Position numbers and translations under genes: made by a program. A DNA stretch of 64,000 bases, from positions 22,571,835 to 22,635,834 of the forward strand of contig NC_003076.8 in NCBI RefSeq assembly GCF_000001735.4, in the 5' to 3' direction. Source of the DNA: Arabidopsis thaliana. Its lineage: Eukaryota; Streptophyta; Magnoliopsida; Brassicales; Brassicaceae. Every line of letters starts with the position of its first letter. The first letter of the stretch is position 1. Shown here in pieces: positions 44,601 to 52,952 of this stretch. The notes below the pieces were generated by a model. The model made no database searches. It was not told the origin of the DNA and saw nothing but the letters and a program-made list of their open reading frames with translations.

Positions 44601-46184
44601 TGGATGTCCTAAACGTTGGTGCCACAAAGCATGATCTGTTGTGACATCCACTTTATGCACCGTTGTTGTAGCCGCATCCGTTAGATAATACACTCCATCA
44701 CGTTCCTCCCCGGTTCCAATCAAAGTCCTCGAAAATCGGTCCTGTAAAACACAAATTGTATCAGTGAACAATGCCAAACATTTGATCTGTTTCACTAGCT
44801 TGGAAACAGATATTAATGAGCAATTTAACGCTGGGACATAAAGAACATTAGACAAAGACACAGTCTCTGAAAGCTTGAATGTTCCCATGCTTATAGCAAA
44901 CGTTTTTCGATCGTCCGCAAATCCCACAGAACACGAAGGGATAGTAACAATGTTAGTCAAGAGAGAAAGCTGCCCAGTCATATGGTGAGATGCTCCCGTA
45001 TCAAGAATAACATCGCCAAGTTTCATCTTACCAGACAATTTATCGGAGGTGCCATTGTTTTTATTCTGAATCATCTGCGTAATAACCCGCAACTGATCCG
45101 GTGTGAATTCTGGAAAGGATGAGAGATTGGAGGTTGTAGCGTGAGCCGCAGTGACTTGTCCTCTACCCCGACCTGAGTTATTAGAACCCGAGCTACGTCC
45201 TCCTCGACCACGAGAACTTGATCCTCGTCCACCTCCATTGGTTCGCTCTGTCCACCAATCAGGAAACCCGACTATCTGCCAGCAATCTTTCTTCTCATGA
45301 CCACTTCGCCCACAATGTGAGCAGAGAACAGAGCGGTCACGAGACTTGATAATCGAAGAATCAGTCCTTCCATCGGCTGTAACTTCTGATTGACGAGTAA
45401 GAAACCCAATCGCCGACTGTTGTTGCTCTCTAATCTGAACTGATGCGAGTCTTTGTTCTTCTCTCACAACACGAGAGTAGATTTCTCCAAGAGATGGAAA
45501 CGGATCCATCGCGATAAGTGTAGCAGAGAGCCCTCCAAAGCGTGAATCATCGAGTCCTAACACAAACTGATGAATCTTCTCTTCTTCTCTTTCTTTGGAA
45601 GGTTCAAGAGTAGCACCACAGGTACACAAGCCACACTTACAAACAGTAATTGGTTTGTAAATTTGAAATTCTTCCCAAAGCTTACACAAGCGACCATAGT
45701 AGTCAATAACAGGCTGTCCATCTTGCCTACACGCAGCAAGCTGAGCCTTAATTTGGTGAACACGAACTTTGTTTCCCACAGAGAAACGTTGTTTTAATTC
45801 ACTCCATAGTTGATGAGCATCGGATATGAAGGTGACCGTGGATTTGACTTTTGGTTCTATGGAGGCTCTAATCCAACCCACGATCATTGAGTTTACCGCC
45901 TGCCAATTCTCATAATCCGGATTATCTAATGGTGGTTTTGAGATTGAACCATTGATAAAACCAGTTTTACGTTTGGCTTGAAGTGCATTCAACATTTCTG
46001 TTGACCACTCGTTGTAATTGTCACCGGTTAACATAACAGAGGAAATCATGGCCCCTGGGTTGTCGGAGCTGGCCAGAGTGTACGGAGACACTTTGGTTAC
46101 ATCTGGTTGTTGATTGGTACGTGGATGTGTTGCAGAGGAGACTTCTTCTGCAATAGACATGATTTCTTGACACGCAAGAACCAA
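41685..46184 (-). CDS. copia gag-pol polyprotein, intact
   Basis: One uninterrupted frame of 1,499 codons; the likely start is the internal Met of MSIAEEVSS. Order of parts: gag with MLTGDNYNEWSTEMLNALQ near residue 50; zinc knuckle CSHCGRSGHEKKDC near 290; aspartic protease DTGASHHM near 397; integrase zinc region HQRLGHPSF...CDVCFRAKQ; integrase core with IHCDVWGP, RSDNGTEF and PQQNGRVERKHR; reverse transcriptase with QMDVHNAFLHGDL and the catalytic YVDDLI; RNase H with SSAEAEYRAM near the end. The pol order places it in Ty1/copia. No stop or frameshift was seen, so it is potentially active. It is not a host gene. Confidence 0.95.
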   Translation of the reverse strand: MVLACQEIMSIAEEVSSATHPRTNQQPDVTKVSPYTLASSDNPGAMISSVMLTGDNYNEWSTEMLNALQAKRKTGFINGSISKPPLDNPDYENWQAVNSMIVGWIRASIEPKVKSTVTFISDAHQLWSELKQRFSVGNKVRVHQIKAQLAACRQDGQPVIDYYGRLCKLWEEFQIYKPITVCKCGLCTCGATLEPSKEREEEKIHQFVLGLDDSRFGGLSATLIAMDPFPSLGEIYSRVVREEQRLASVQIREQQQSAIGFLTRQSEVTADGRTDSSIIKSRDRSVLCSHCGRSGHEKKDCWQIVGFPDWWTERTNGGGRGSSSRGRGGRSSGSNNSGRGRGQVTAAHATTSNLSSFPEFTPDQLRVITQMIQNKNNGTSDKLSGKMKLGDVILDTGASHHMTGQLSLLTNIVTIPSCSVGFADDRKTFAISMGTFKLSETVSLSNVLYVPALNCSLISVSKLVKQIKCLALFTDTICVLQDRFSRTLIGTGEERDGVYYLTDAATTTVHKVDVTTDHALWHQRLGHPSFSVLSSLPLFSGSSCSVSSRSCDVCFRAKQTREVFPDSSNKSTDCFSLIHCDVWGPYRVPSSCGAVYFLTIVDDFSRSVWTYLLLAKSEVRSVLTNFLAYTEKQFGKSVKIIRSDNGTEFMCLSSYFKEQGIVHQTSCVGTPQQNGRVERKHRHILNVSRALLFQASLPIKFWGEAVMTAAYLINRTPSSIHNGLSPYELLHGCKPDYDQLRVFGSACYAHRVTRDKDKFGERSRLCIFVGYPFGQKGWKVYDLSTNEFIVSRDVVFRENVFPYATNEGDTIYTPPVTCPITYDEDWLPFTTLEDRGSDENSLSDPPVCVTDVSESDTEHDTPQSLPTPVDDPLSPSTSVTPTQTPTNSSSSTSPSTNVSPPQQDTTPIIENTPPRQGKRQVQQLARLKDYILYNASCTPNTPHVLSPSTSQSSSSIQGNSQYPLTDYIFDECFSAGHKVFLAAITANDEPKHFKEAVKVKVWNDAMYKEVDALEVNKTWDIVDLPTGKVAIGSQWVYKTKFNADGTVERYKARLVVQGNNQIEGEDYTETFAPVVKMTTVRTLLRLVAANQWEVYQMDVHNAFLHGDLEEEVYMKLPPGFRHSHPDKVCRLRKSLYGLKQAPRCWFKKLSDALKRFGFIQGYEDYSFFSYSCKGIELRVLVYVDDLIICGNDEYMVQKFKEYLGRCFSMKDLGKLKYFLGIEVSRGPDGIFLSQRKYALDIISDSGTLGARPAYTPLEQNHHLASDDGPLLQDPKPFRRLVGRLLYLLHTRPELSYSVHVLSQFMQAPREAHLEAAMRIVRYLKGSPGQGILLSSNKDLTLEVYCDSDFQSCPLTRRSLSAYVVLLGGSPISWKTKKQDTVSHSSAEAEYRAMSVALKEIKWLNKLLKELGITLAAPTRLFCDSKAAISIAANPVFHERTKHIERDCHSVRDAVRDGIITTHHVRTSEQLADIFTKALGRNQFIYLMSKLGIQNLHTPT

Positions 46185-46261
46185 GGTTTTAAAGAGAAAA
46201 GCGGAAACGAATTCGAAACTATCGAATAAGAAACGAAAATTTTTATAGGTTTAGATCTTTA

Positions 46262-46275
46262 GAGCTCTGATACCA
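46262..46275 (-). other. copia primer-binding site
   Basis: Directly inside the 5' LTR the minus strand reads TGGTATCAGAGCTC, complementary to the 3' end of initiator tRNA-Met, the usual primer for plant copia reverse transcription. Confidence 0.9.
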
Positions 46276-46432
46276 TGTAGAATTAGGTATTGCACTAACT
46301 TGAGTTTATTGATTCACAAAGTGTGATATTTATACAAGAGAGTCATCGTATAAAATAAACTCGAATCCCTAAATTATAGGACATAACTCTGTCACAAAAT
46401 ATATCACAAGAGATTCTACTCTATCCCCAATA
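46276..46432 (-). repeat. copia 5' LTR
   Basis: 157 bp, identical to the 3' LTR at 41521-41677. It should hold the element's promoter. Confidence 0.95.
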
Positions 46433-47033
46433 GATTTAGATTTGATTAAGAAAGTATTAAACAAACCCTAGTTGATGAATAAATAAGTTTATGCGGTCAG
46501 TAGAACCGAAATTTTCTCGATTTGCTTTGGTTCGTTCTGTTCAAAGTTGTGATTTGATTCAACACTATCTCTATAAATAAAGATCCAACGCAATCTTAAT
46601 TGGATTTCATTTTAATTACAATCAAACCCTTCAGTAATTGTTCTTTTTCCCCCATGATTTCATTTCCAAAAAAATGTTGTCATCACCATTCATCATGCAT
46701 GTATACTTAAGATTCTAGAATCAGTCCAAAGCTTATATCTTCTTATGAATTTGTTTATTATATACTTGATATTTTTCTATAATAAGTTGAGAAGATTGGA
46801 TATTCCCAAAGCTTCGTCCAGTTTAAAAACAAACTTGATAGCTTCGATAAGAGTATGTAGAGAAGTGAGATGATCGGGAACTAGGCCCACAACTCCTCCA
46901 GTACCCACTTTATTCACCCAAAAATCTTTATCACTATACTAATGATCATCCAGAACAACATCTCTGCCATTCCTATGAAATGCATTATTAAACTCTGTTT
47001 CTCTAGAAATATTATGTCGGCTCTTTGCGTATA
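46433..47033. other. upstream remnant of DUF295 relic and spacer
   Basis: No gene. Stretches such as CAATCTTAATTGGATTTC followed by AATCAAACCCT (about 46590-46630) match the upstream region of the DUF295 gene at 48505-48555. This region is therefore the separated promoter of the relic left of the copia element. Confidence 0.55.
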
Positions 47034-47269
47034 ACATCAACAGCAGCAATAAGCACATTGTTTCCCAGTATGATCATTGAACACGTCTAGAGGCACATAG
47101 ACAGACATTAAATAGTGAGCAATGACATAAATATATATTGAATATCAACTCAAAGGGATGGAGGATATGCTTATTAATCTCACATAGACTATAAAGAAGA
47201 TAAAATAGATTTTGATGTTTCAAGATTTAAAAAGAAAAGACAGACTCTAGACTCAAACTCAGTTCCAAA

Positions 47270-48370
47270 CTAGTTGTCTATATTTTGAGGTGGAATATAG
47301 ACACCGGTCCCCATTCTAGTAAGATCACCAACGATGGAGGATCTGGCTAGATTGAAATATCCGTCTTCGTCAGCATCCATGTATTCAACATTGTTAGGGA
47401 AAAACATGCGTGGTAAGGAGCTAAGAGAGACACAAAAAGGTTCAGATTTTGAGAGGAAAATGCATAGATCTCCAATGTCTTTAGTGTAAACAGCATTTCC
47501 TTCGTCGTCTAGCCTAAACACCATTAAAGCTTTTGTGCTCAATTTCGACATACCTCTCCAGACGGCCTTCCTGTACCACTTAACCAAGAAAGTTTCACCG
47601 GTGGTTCTTGACTCCACCAAGTGTTCGCTTTTGTAGCACGAATCCATAACCTCTCGTTTGGTCTTTGTCAGCTTTGGAAGGTTTTGGAACCGCAACCTCT
47701 GAAACTTGGGATTTTTGTGCTTGTCTTTGTGGAGATCCCATGAAGCAATGATATGGCCTCCTGATCCGGGAATGCGAAACAAGTCATGTTTCTCCGAAAA
47801 CATGACACGAGAGGAGTAGAAACAAGGGTTTGCGATTCTGACATTGATCCACTCAGAGTTACGTTGAGCCGGTCTGCAAAAGCTGATTTGAGGTCCCAAG
47901 AACTTGACAGCCACAACACAGTTTTCATCCTCGGGAGAAGATGAGGACATTGACACATTGGTGACGATTTGAGTTTGGCAATGAGGCAGAGTTACAAGAG
48001 GAGGCAAGGGAATGCGTTTAGGGTTTGTATCCGATGCAGCCGGGTTTAGATCATCTTGGAGACGAAGTATTCCGTCGTCCTGACTCAAAGTAGCTACCCA
48101 ACCATGGGACGACCCGATCGTTACCATTGGATTATCCACCAACTCCAGAGGCACCTTCTTTTCCAAGTAAGTGAAGTGAACTGCGTTAGCATTGTAAATG
48201 ACGAGTTTTCCGAGATCCTCTCCACATGGAACAGCGTCGATGATGGTACAAGGCGGAGTTTGCCGCAATGAAGATGATAAACCATTAGAGAGAAGAGGAG
48301 AGGATCTTACCAGAACAGATTTCCTCCGGAAGCATAGTAGCTTCGAGGGCTGGTTGAGAAGCAGAGACAT
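47270..48370 (-). CDS. DUF295 family protein, copy A, probably organellar
   Basis: Intronless 366-aa protein of the DUF295 family, expanded in Brassicaceae. Members resemble F-box-associated proteins but this one has no F-box. The N-terminus MSLLLNQPSKLLCFRRKSVL is rich in Arg, Ser and hydrophobic residues and lacks acids, a mitochondrial presequence type, matching the organellar DUF295 subgroup. Family strings are TIGSSHGWVATL, LPPLVTLPHC, ASWDLHKDK and FRLDDEGNAVYTKDIGDLCI, with a C-terminal Asp-rich MDADEDGYFNL and Pro-rich GTGVYIPPQNIDN. Biochemical function is unknown. It is exactly duplicated at 50903-52003. Perhaps AT5G55870 from memory. Confidence 0.88.
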   Translation of the reverse strand: MSLLLNQPSKLLCFRRKSVLVRSSPLLSNGLSSSLRQTPPCTIIDAVPCGEDLGKLVIYNANAVHFTYLEKKVPLELVDNPMVTIGSSHGWVATLSQDDGILRLQDDLNPAASDTNPKRIPLPPLVTLPHCQTQIVTNVSMSSSSPEDENCVVAVKFLGPQISFCRPAQRNSEWINVRIANPCFYSSRVMFSEKHDLFRIPGSGGHIIASWDLHKDKHKNPKFQRLRFQNLPKLTKTKREVMDSCYKSEHLVESRTTGETFLVKWYRKAVWRGMSKLSTKALMVFRLDDEGNAVYTKDIGDLCIFLSKSEPFCVSLSSLPRMFFPNNVEYMDADEDGYFNLARSSIVGDLTRMGTGVYIPPQNIDN

Positions 48371-49338
48371 GTGACTAAAATGCTTTTTCAGAGAAAGCGA
48401 GGCTGCAAGAGAGTAAGAAAGAAAAAAAACCTAATTGGTGAGATTGATGTTCACAGTAAATACCTAAATACATTAATATAGAGGAAAGGATTTGCTCACA
48501 AAGATCCGATATAATCTTAATTCGATTTCGTTTTAATCACGGTCAAACCCTCCACTAATAATACATATTTAATTTTTAAAACAACACATAAATCTTAGTA
48601 TATGAAATTTGGTTTTTCAAATTGGTGATTCACATTTTTTTCTCTCACTGTTTGATAAAATAGTATGCGCCAATTTAAATACGAACTATTTTCTATGGTG
48701 ATAATGTTTGATTTGCTTAAAAAGTATTTTGGTTATTGAGTAAATCTCATTAGATATTAGATTGAAAACAATCTCATGAATTTGTTTGTTATAACTAGAC
48801 GAGCCTGACTATGGATTTGTGAAATTATAGGTTTCTTTGTATTCTCAAGCTGTTTGATACATGTGTGTCCTTTAGCTGATGTTTAGCGCAGGACAAACTC
48901 TCGACTTTGTTGACTTTTCTGATTAATTGCCAAAAAACTGATTTGCTAAAAAACATATTAATCTGATATTTGAATGATTTTTTGATTGCATGTAGTCATT
49001 AGCTCAGAAAAGCATATTCATGGAATCATATATATGAAAGTTGGCCAACTCTTTCCATATGATTCACACATCATCATTTTAGCATTTGCCATGTGTCCAC
49101 TAAATAATTAATGTAAGCTCTTCAACTTCTAATTTATAGATTAATGATGTATTTATTATTTAATTTTACATATTTAATTGTACTAATACTAAATTTATTT
49201 TGTTATTATATGTTTTTCAATAAAATTATTTTATCGGTTTTCTCATACTCGAAGATATTTTTCTGTAATCTTAACTCAAATAATGAGTGTATAGTAGTCA
49301 TGAATTATTTAATAGTTTGAATAGTTTGCAGATTTTTA
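48371..49338. other. DUF295 copy A upstream region
   Basis: No gene. 48371-49023 is part of the direct repeat and includes the promoter. 49024-49338 is AT-rich DNA missing from unit B. Confidence 0.6.
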
Positions 49339-50189
49339 TCTATACTAGATTTTAACCCGCGGTATACCGCGGGGACAATTTATTTTTTTAAAAGTTAGTA
49401 TATATAAAAGTTTGCAAATTGTATCTATCTATAAAATATTTTTATTTTATAGTTTACAATTGTTATTAAGTAACGTCCTGCCAAACCCGTCCCGCCAATC
49501 CGTCCCGTAAAAAACCTATTTATTTTGTTAATGTTGATCTTATTTATGATATGTTTATGAATCATTGTTTAAACATTTTGTAATTTTGTAGTAATTAACT
49601 GTTATCAAATATCTCTACGGTTTAATGCTTATAATCGAATTATTATAGTCATGAAAAAAGCAATTTAAAAATAATAATTTTGTAGTGTTTAAATGATATT
49701 AAATATTTTGGAAGTTTTATTTCAGTAACTAATTGTGTAGTTAATGTGGAGAGATTGTGGGAAAGTAGTTAAATGCAAACATTTAATTCTAAGATTTACT
49801 TTTTAATTATCAAAAACAATTATTAAATACCAATGACAATCACTGTAAATAAGTCTCAACTTGAGGATTTATTTAACAAAGTGACTGCAAAAATGTATAT
49901 GTAGATAATAAATCACCGAGGGTAAAGAGTATGTAAGAAATTTAATCATCAAATTTTTAATTAGGTTTCGAGAATCCCAACATTACCCTTTATTTAATTG
50001 GTTTAAGACAAACATTGTTTAGGAAGTGTGTGTATGATGCATTGTTGAAAATGTTGTTCGGAAAAAATATTTTAATACTAAAAATAATTATTTATTACAT
50101 GAATGAATGATTAGATAATTATAAATTATATTTAAATTAAACGATAAAAAATCTAAAAAAATAGCGCAGCGTAGCGGGTGATTATCTAG
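49339..50189 (+). mobile_element. non-autonomous Helitron, ~851 bp
   Basis: The left end is TCTATACTAGATTTTAACCC after an A (49338). The right end is ATTATCTAG before a T (50190), that is 5'-TC...CTAG-3' inserted between A and T without target duplication, the Helitron signature. A short GC-rich hairpin-capable segment (GCGCAGCGTAGCGGG, 50164-50178) sits about 10 bp before the 3' end, as expected for the Helitron terminator. The left end also carries a GC-rich palindrome (CCGCGGTATACCGCGG). No coding sequence. It is absent from repeat unit B. Confidence 0.8.
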
Positions 50190-50262
50190 TTTATATTGAA
50201 AGACATAATAATATCGTTTACTTATAAAGAAAAAGAAAGACAATTCCAAACTATGTAACGTG

Positions 50263-50540
50263 CTAGTTGTTCATATTTGTAGGTGGAATATGGAAAGGGG
50301 CCCTGAATGTAGAATTCTCACCAATGATGCGTGAATCATCCAAAAAGACAAATCCGGCTTGGTCGACATCGTAGATTATGACCTGGTTAGAGCGGAGAGC
50401 GGGAGGGTTTCCTTGTTCGTCAAGCTTGAACACCATTTAGCTTATATTTTCATTTTCGCAACACCGTTGATGATCTGGGCGGTCTTGTACCACTTAACTA
50501 AGGAAATTTCACCACCAGTGGATCGTGATTCCACCAAGTT
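50263..50540 (-). pseudogene. DUF295 C-terminal relic A'
   Basis: The minus strand matches the last quarter of the DUF295 genes. Recognisable pieces are VESRSTGGEISLVKWYKTAQ (near the 5' side) and the FKLDEQGNPPALRSNQV-like acidic region, ending opposite the CTAGTTGT stop-region of copy A. The frame is broken (for example TAA in TTTAGC at about 50437). No N-terminal part remains. Confidence 0.75.
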
Positions 50541-50902
50541 GATATAAATTGTTACAACTATAAATCTATAATCTATGGAAACTGAATGAGTTGCACACTG
50601 TCACACTGAGTCAAGATAATTATGCTCTCTTTCTTCCCCCATTCTAAAGCCAGTCATAGAGAAATGACATCAACAGCAGCAATAAGCACATTGTTTCCCA
50701 GTATGATCATTGAACACGTCTAGAGGCACATAGACAGACATTAATTAGTGAGCAATGACATAAATATATATTGAATATCAACTCAAAGGGATGGAGGATA
50801 TGCTTATTAATCTCACAGAGACTATAAAGAAGATAAAATAGATTTTGATGTTTCAAGATTTAAAAAGAAAAGACAGACTCTAGACTCAAACTCAGTTCCA
50901 AA
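50541..50902. other. spacer and start of repeat unit B
   Basis: 50541-50666 is unique AT-rich DNA. From 50667 it is the 3' flank of DUF295 copy B, near-identical to 47034-47269. Confidence 0.6.
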
Positions 50903-52003
50903 CTAGTTGTCTATATTTTGAGGTGGAATATAGACACCGGTCCCCATTCTAGTAAGATCACCAACGATGGAGGATCTGGCTAGATTGAAATATCCGTCTT
51001 CGTCAGCATCCATGTATTCAACATTGTTAGGGAAAAACATGCGTGGTAAGGAGCTAAGAGAGACACAAAAAGGTTCAGATTTTGAGAGGAAAATGCATAG
51101 ATCTCCAATGTCTTTAGTGTAAACAGCATTTCCTTCGTCGTCTAGCCTAAACACCATTAAAGCTTTTGTGCTCAATTTCGACATACCTCTCCAGACGGCC
51201 TTCCTGTACCACTTAACCAAGAAAGTTTCACCGGTGGTTCTTGACTCCACCAAGTGTTCGCTTTTGTAGCACGAATCCATAACCTCTCGTTTGGTCTTTG
51301 TCAGCTTTGGAAGGTTTTGGAACCGCAACCTCTGAAACTTGGGATTTTTGTGCTTGTCTTTGTGGAGATCCCATGAAGCAATGATATGGCCTCCTGATCC
51401 GGGAATGCGAAACAAGTCATGTTTCTCCGAAAACATGACACGAGAGGAGTAGAAACAAGGGTTTGCGATTCTGACATTGATCCACTCAGAGTTACGTTGA
51501 GCCGGTCTGCAAAAGCTGATTTGAGGTCCCAAGAACTTGACAGCCACAACACAGTTTTCATCCTCGGGAGAAGATGAGGACATTGACACATTGGTGACGA
51601 TTTGAGTTTGGCAATGAGGCAGAGTTACAAGAGGAGGCAAGGGAATGCGTTTAGGGTTTGTATCCGATGCAGCCGGGTTTAGATCATCTTGGAGACGAAG
51701 TATTCCGTCGTCCTGACTCAAAGTAGCTACCCAACCATGGGACGACCCGATCGTTACCATTGGATTATCCACCAACTCCAGAGGCACCTTCTTTTCCAAG
51801 TAAGTGAAGTGAACTGCGTTAGCATTGTAAATGACGAGTTTTCCGAGATCCTCTCCACATGGAACAGCGTCGATGATGGTACAAGGCGGAGTTTGCCGCA
51901 ATGAAGATGATAAACCATTAGAGAGAAGAGGAGAGGATCTTACCAGAACAGATTTCCTCCGGAAGCATAGTAGCTTCGAGGGCTGGTTGAGAAGCAGAGA
52001 CAT
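50903..52003 (-). CDS. DUF295 family protein, copy B, identical product
   Basis: 366 aa, identical residue for residue to the product of 47270-48370, with the same presequence and family strings and a near-identical promoter on the right (52004-52650). Both copies are uninterrupted and may both be expressed; short reads could not tell them apart. Function unknown, as for copy A. Perhaps AT5G55880 from memory. Confidence 0.88.
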   Translation of the reverse strand: MSLLLNQPSKLLCFRRKSVLVRSSPLLSNGLSSSLRQTPPCTIIDAVPCGEDLGKLVIYNANAVHFTYLEKKVPLELVDNPMVTIGSSHGWVATLSQDDGILRLQDDLNPAASDTNPKRIPLPPLVTLPHCQTQIVTNVSMSSSSPEDENCVVAVKFLGPQISFCRPAQRNSEWINVRIANPCFYSSRVMFSEKHDLFRIPGSGGHIIASWDLHKDKHKNPKFQRLRFQNLPKLTKTKREVMDSCYKSEHLVESRTTGETFLVKWYRKAVWRGMSKLSTKALMVFRLDDEGNAVYTKDIGDLCIFLSKSEPFCVSLSSLPRMFFPNNVEYMDADEDGYFNLARSSIVGDLTRMGTGVYIPPQNIDN

Positions 52004-52724
52004 GTGACTAAAATGCTTTTTCAGAGAAAGCGAGGCTGCAAGAGAGTAAGAAAGAAAAAAAACCTAATTGGTGAGATTGATGTTCACAGTAAATACCTAA
52101 ATACATTAATATAGAGGAAAGGATTTGCTCACAAAGATCCGATATAATCTTAATTCGATTTCGTTTTAATCACGGTCAAACCCTCCACTAATAATACATA
52201 TTTAATTTTTAAAACAACACATAAATCTTAGTATATGAAATTTGGTTTTTCAAATTGGTGATTCACATTTTTTTCTCTCACTGTTTGATAAAATAGTATG
52301 CGCCAATTTAAATACGAACTATTTTCTATGGTGATAATGTTTGATTTGCTTAAAAAGTATTTTGGTTATTGAGTAAATCTCATTAGATATTAGATTGAAA
52401 ACAATCTCATGAATTTGTTTGTTATAACTAGACGAGCCTGACTATGGATTTGTGAAATTATAGGTTTCTTTGTATTCTCAAGCTGTTTAATACATGTGTG
52501 TCCTTTAGCTGATGTTTAGCGCAGGACAAACTCTCGACTTTGTTGACTTTTCTGATTAATTGCCAAAAAACTGACTTGCTAAAAAACATATTAATCTGAT
52601 ATTTGAATGATTTTTTGATTGCATGTTGCTCAGAAAAGCATATTCATGGAATTTATATTGAAAGACATAATAATATCGTTTACTTATAAAGAAAAAGAAA
52701 GACAATTCCAAACTATGTAACGTG
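52004..52724. other. DUF295 copy B upstream region
   Basis: Repeat-unit DNA with no gene. It joins directly (about 52651) to the relic flank that in unit A lies beyond the Helitron. Confidence 0.6.
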
Positions 52725-52952
52725 CTAGTTGTTCATATTTGTAGGTGGAATATGGAAAGGGGCCCTGAATGTAGAATTCTCACCAATGATGCGTGAATCA
52801 TCCAAAAAGACAAATCCGGCTTGGTCGACATCGTAGATTATGACCTGGTTAGAGCGGAGAGCGGGAGGGTTTCCTTGTTCGTCAAGCTTGAACACCATTT
52901 AGCTTATATTTTCATTTTCGCAACACCGTTGATGATCTGGGCGGTCTTGTAC
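52725..52952 (-). pseudogene. DUF295 C-terminal relic B', cut at breakpoint
   Basis: Near-identical to 50263-50490 but ends at 52952 within the homologous sequence, where gypsy LTR sequence begins. It therefore lacks the VESRST part still present in relic A'. Confidence 0.75.

Larger units (their letters stand above)
41521..46432 (-). mobile_element. full-length Ty1/copia LTR retrotransposon, 4,912 bp
   Basis: The element is delimited by two 157-bp LTRs identical base for base and flanked by a perfect 5-bp duplication GATTT (41516-41520 and 46433-46437). In its own (minus) orientation it has 5' LTR, tRNA-Met type primer site TGGTATCAGAGC, one open polyprotein frame, a polypurine tract (GAGGGGGAGT) and 3' LTR. 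Everything expected for an autonomous element is present and unbroken. It inserted into the 5' leader of a DUF295 relic. The copia assignment follows from the domain order protease-integrase-RT-RNase H. Confidence 0.95.
47034..50540. repeat. large direct repeat, unit A (DUF295 gene plus relic)
   Basis: 47034-49023 matches 50667-52651 at well over 99% (a handful of single differences, for example TTAAATAG/TTAATTAG and CTCACATAG/CTCACAGAG), at an offset of 3,633 bp. After that, unit A has extra DNA (about 49024-50190) including a Helitron, then 50191-50540 matches 52652-52952. Unit A is therefore longer than unit B. Confidence 0.9.
50667..52952. repeat. large direct repeat, unit B
   Basis: Unit B contains DUF295 copy B and relic B' with their flanks. 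It ends abruptly at 52952, inside the relic, where similarity to unit A (which continues as CACTTAACTAAGG) is replaced by retrotransposon LTR sequence. Unit B lacks the ~1.17 kb 49024-50190 segment of unit A. Confidence 0.9.

Noticed and set aside
47668-47958. 96-codon alternate minus frame in DUF295 copies (also 51301-51591)
   Set aside because: Lies wholly inside the 366-codon DUF295 frame, and its conservation between copies only reflects DNA identity.
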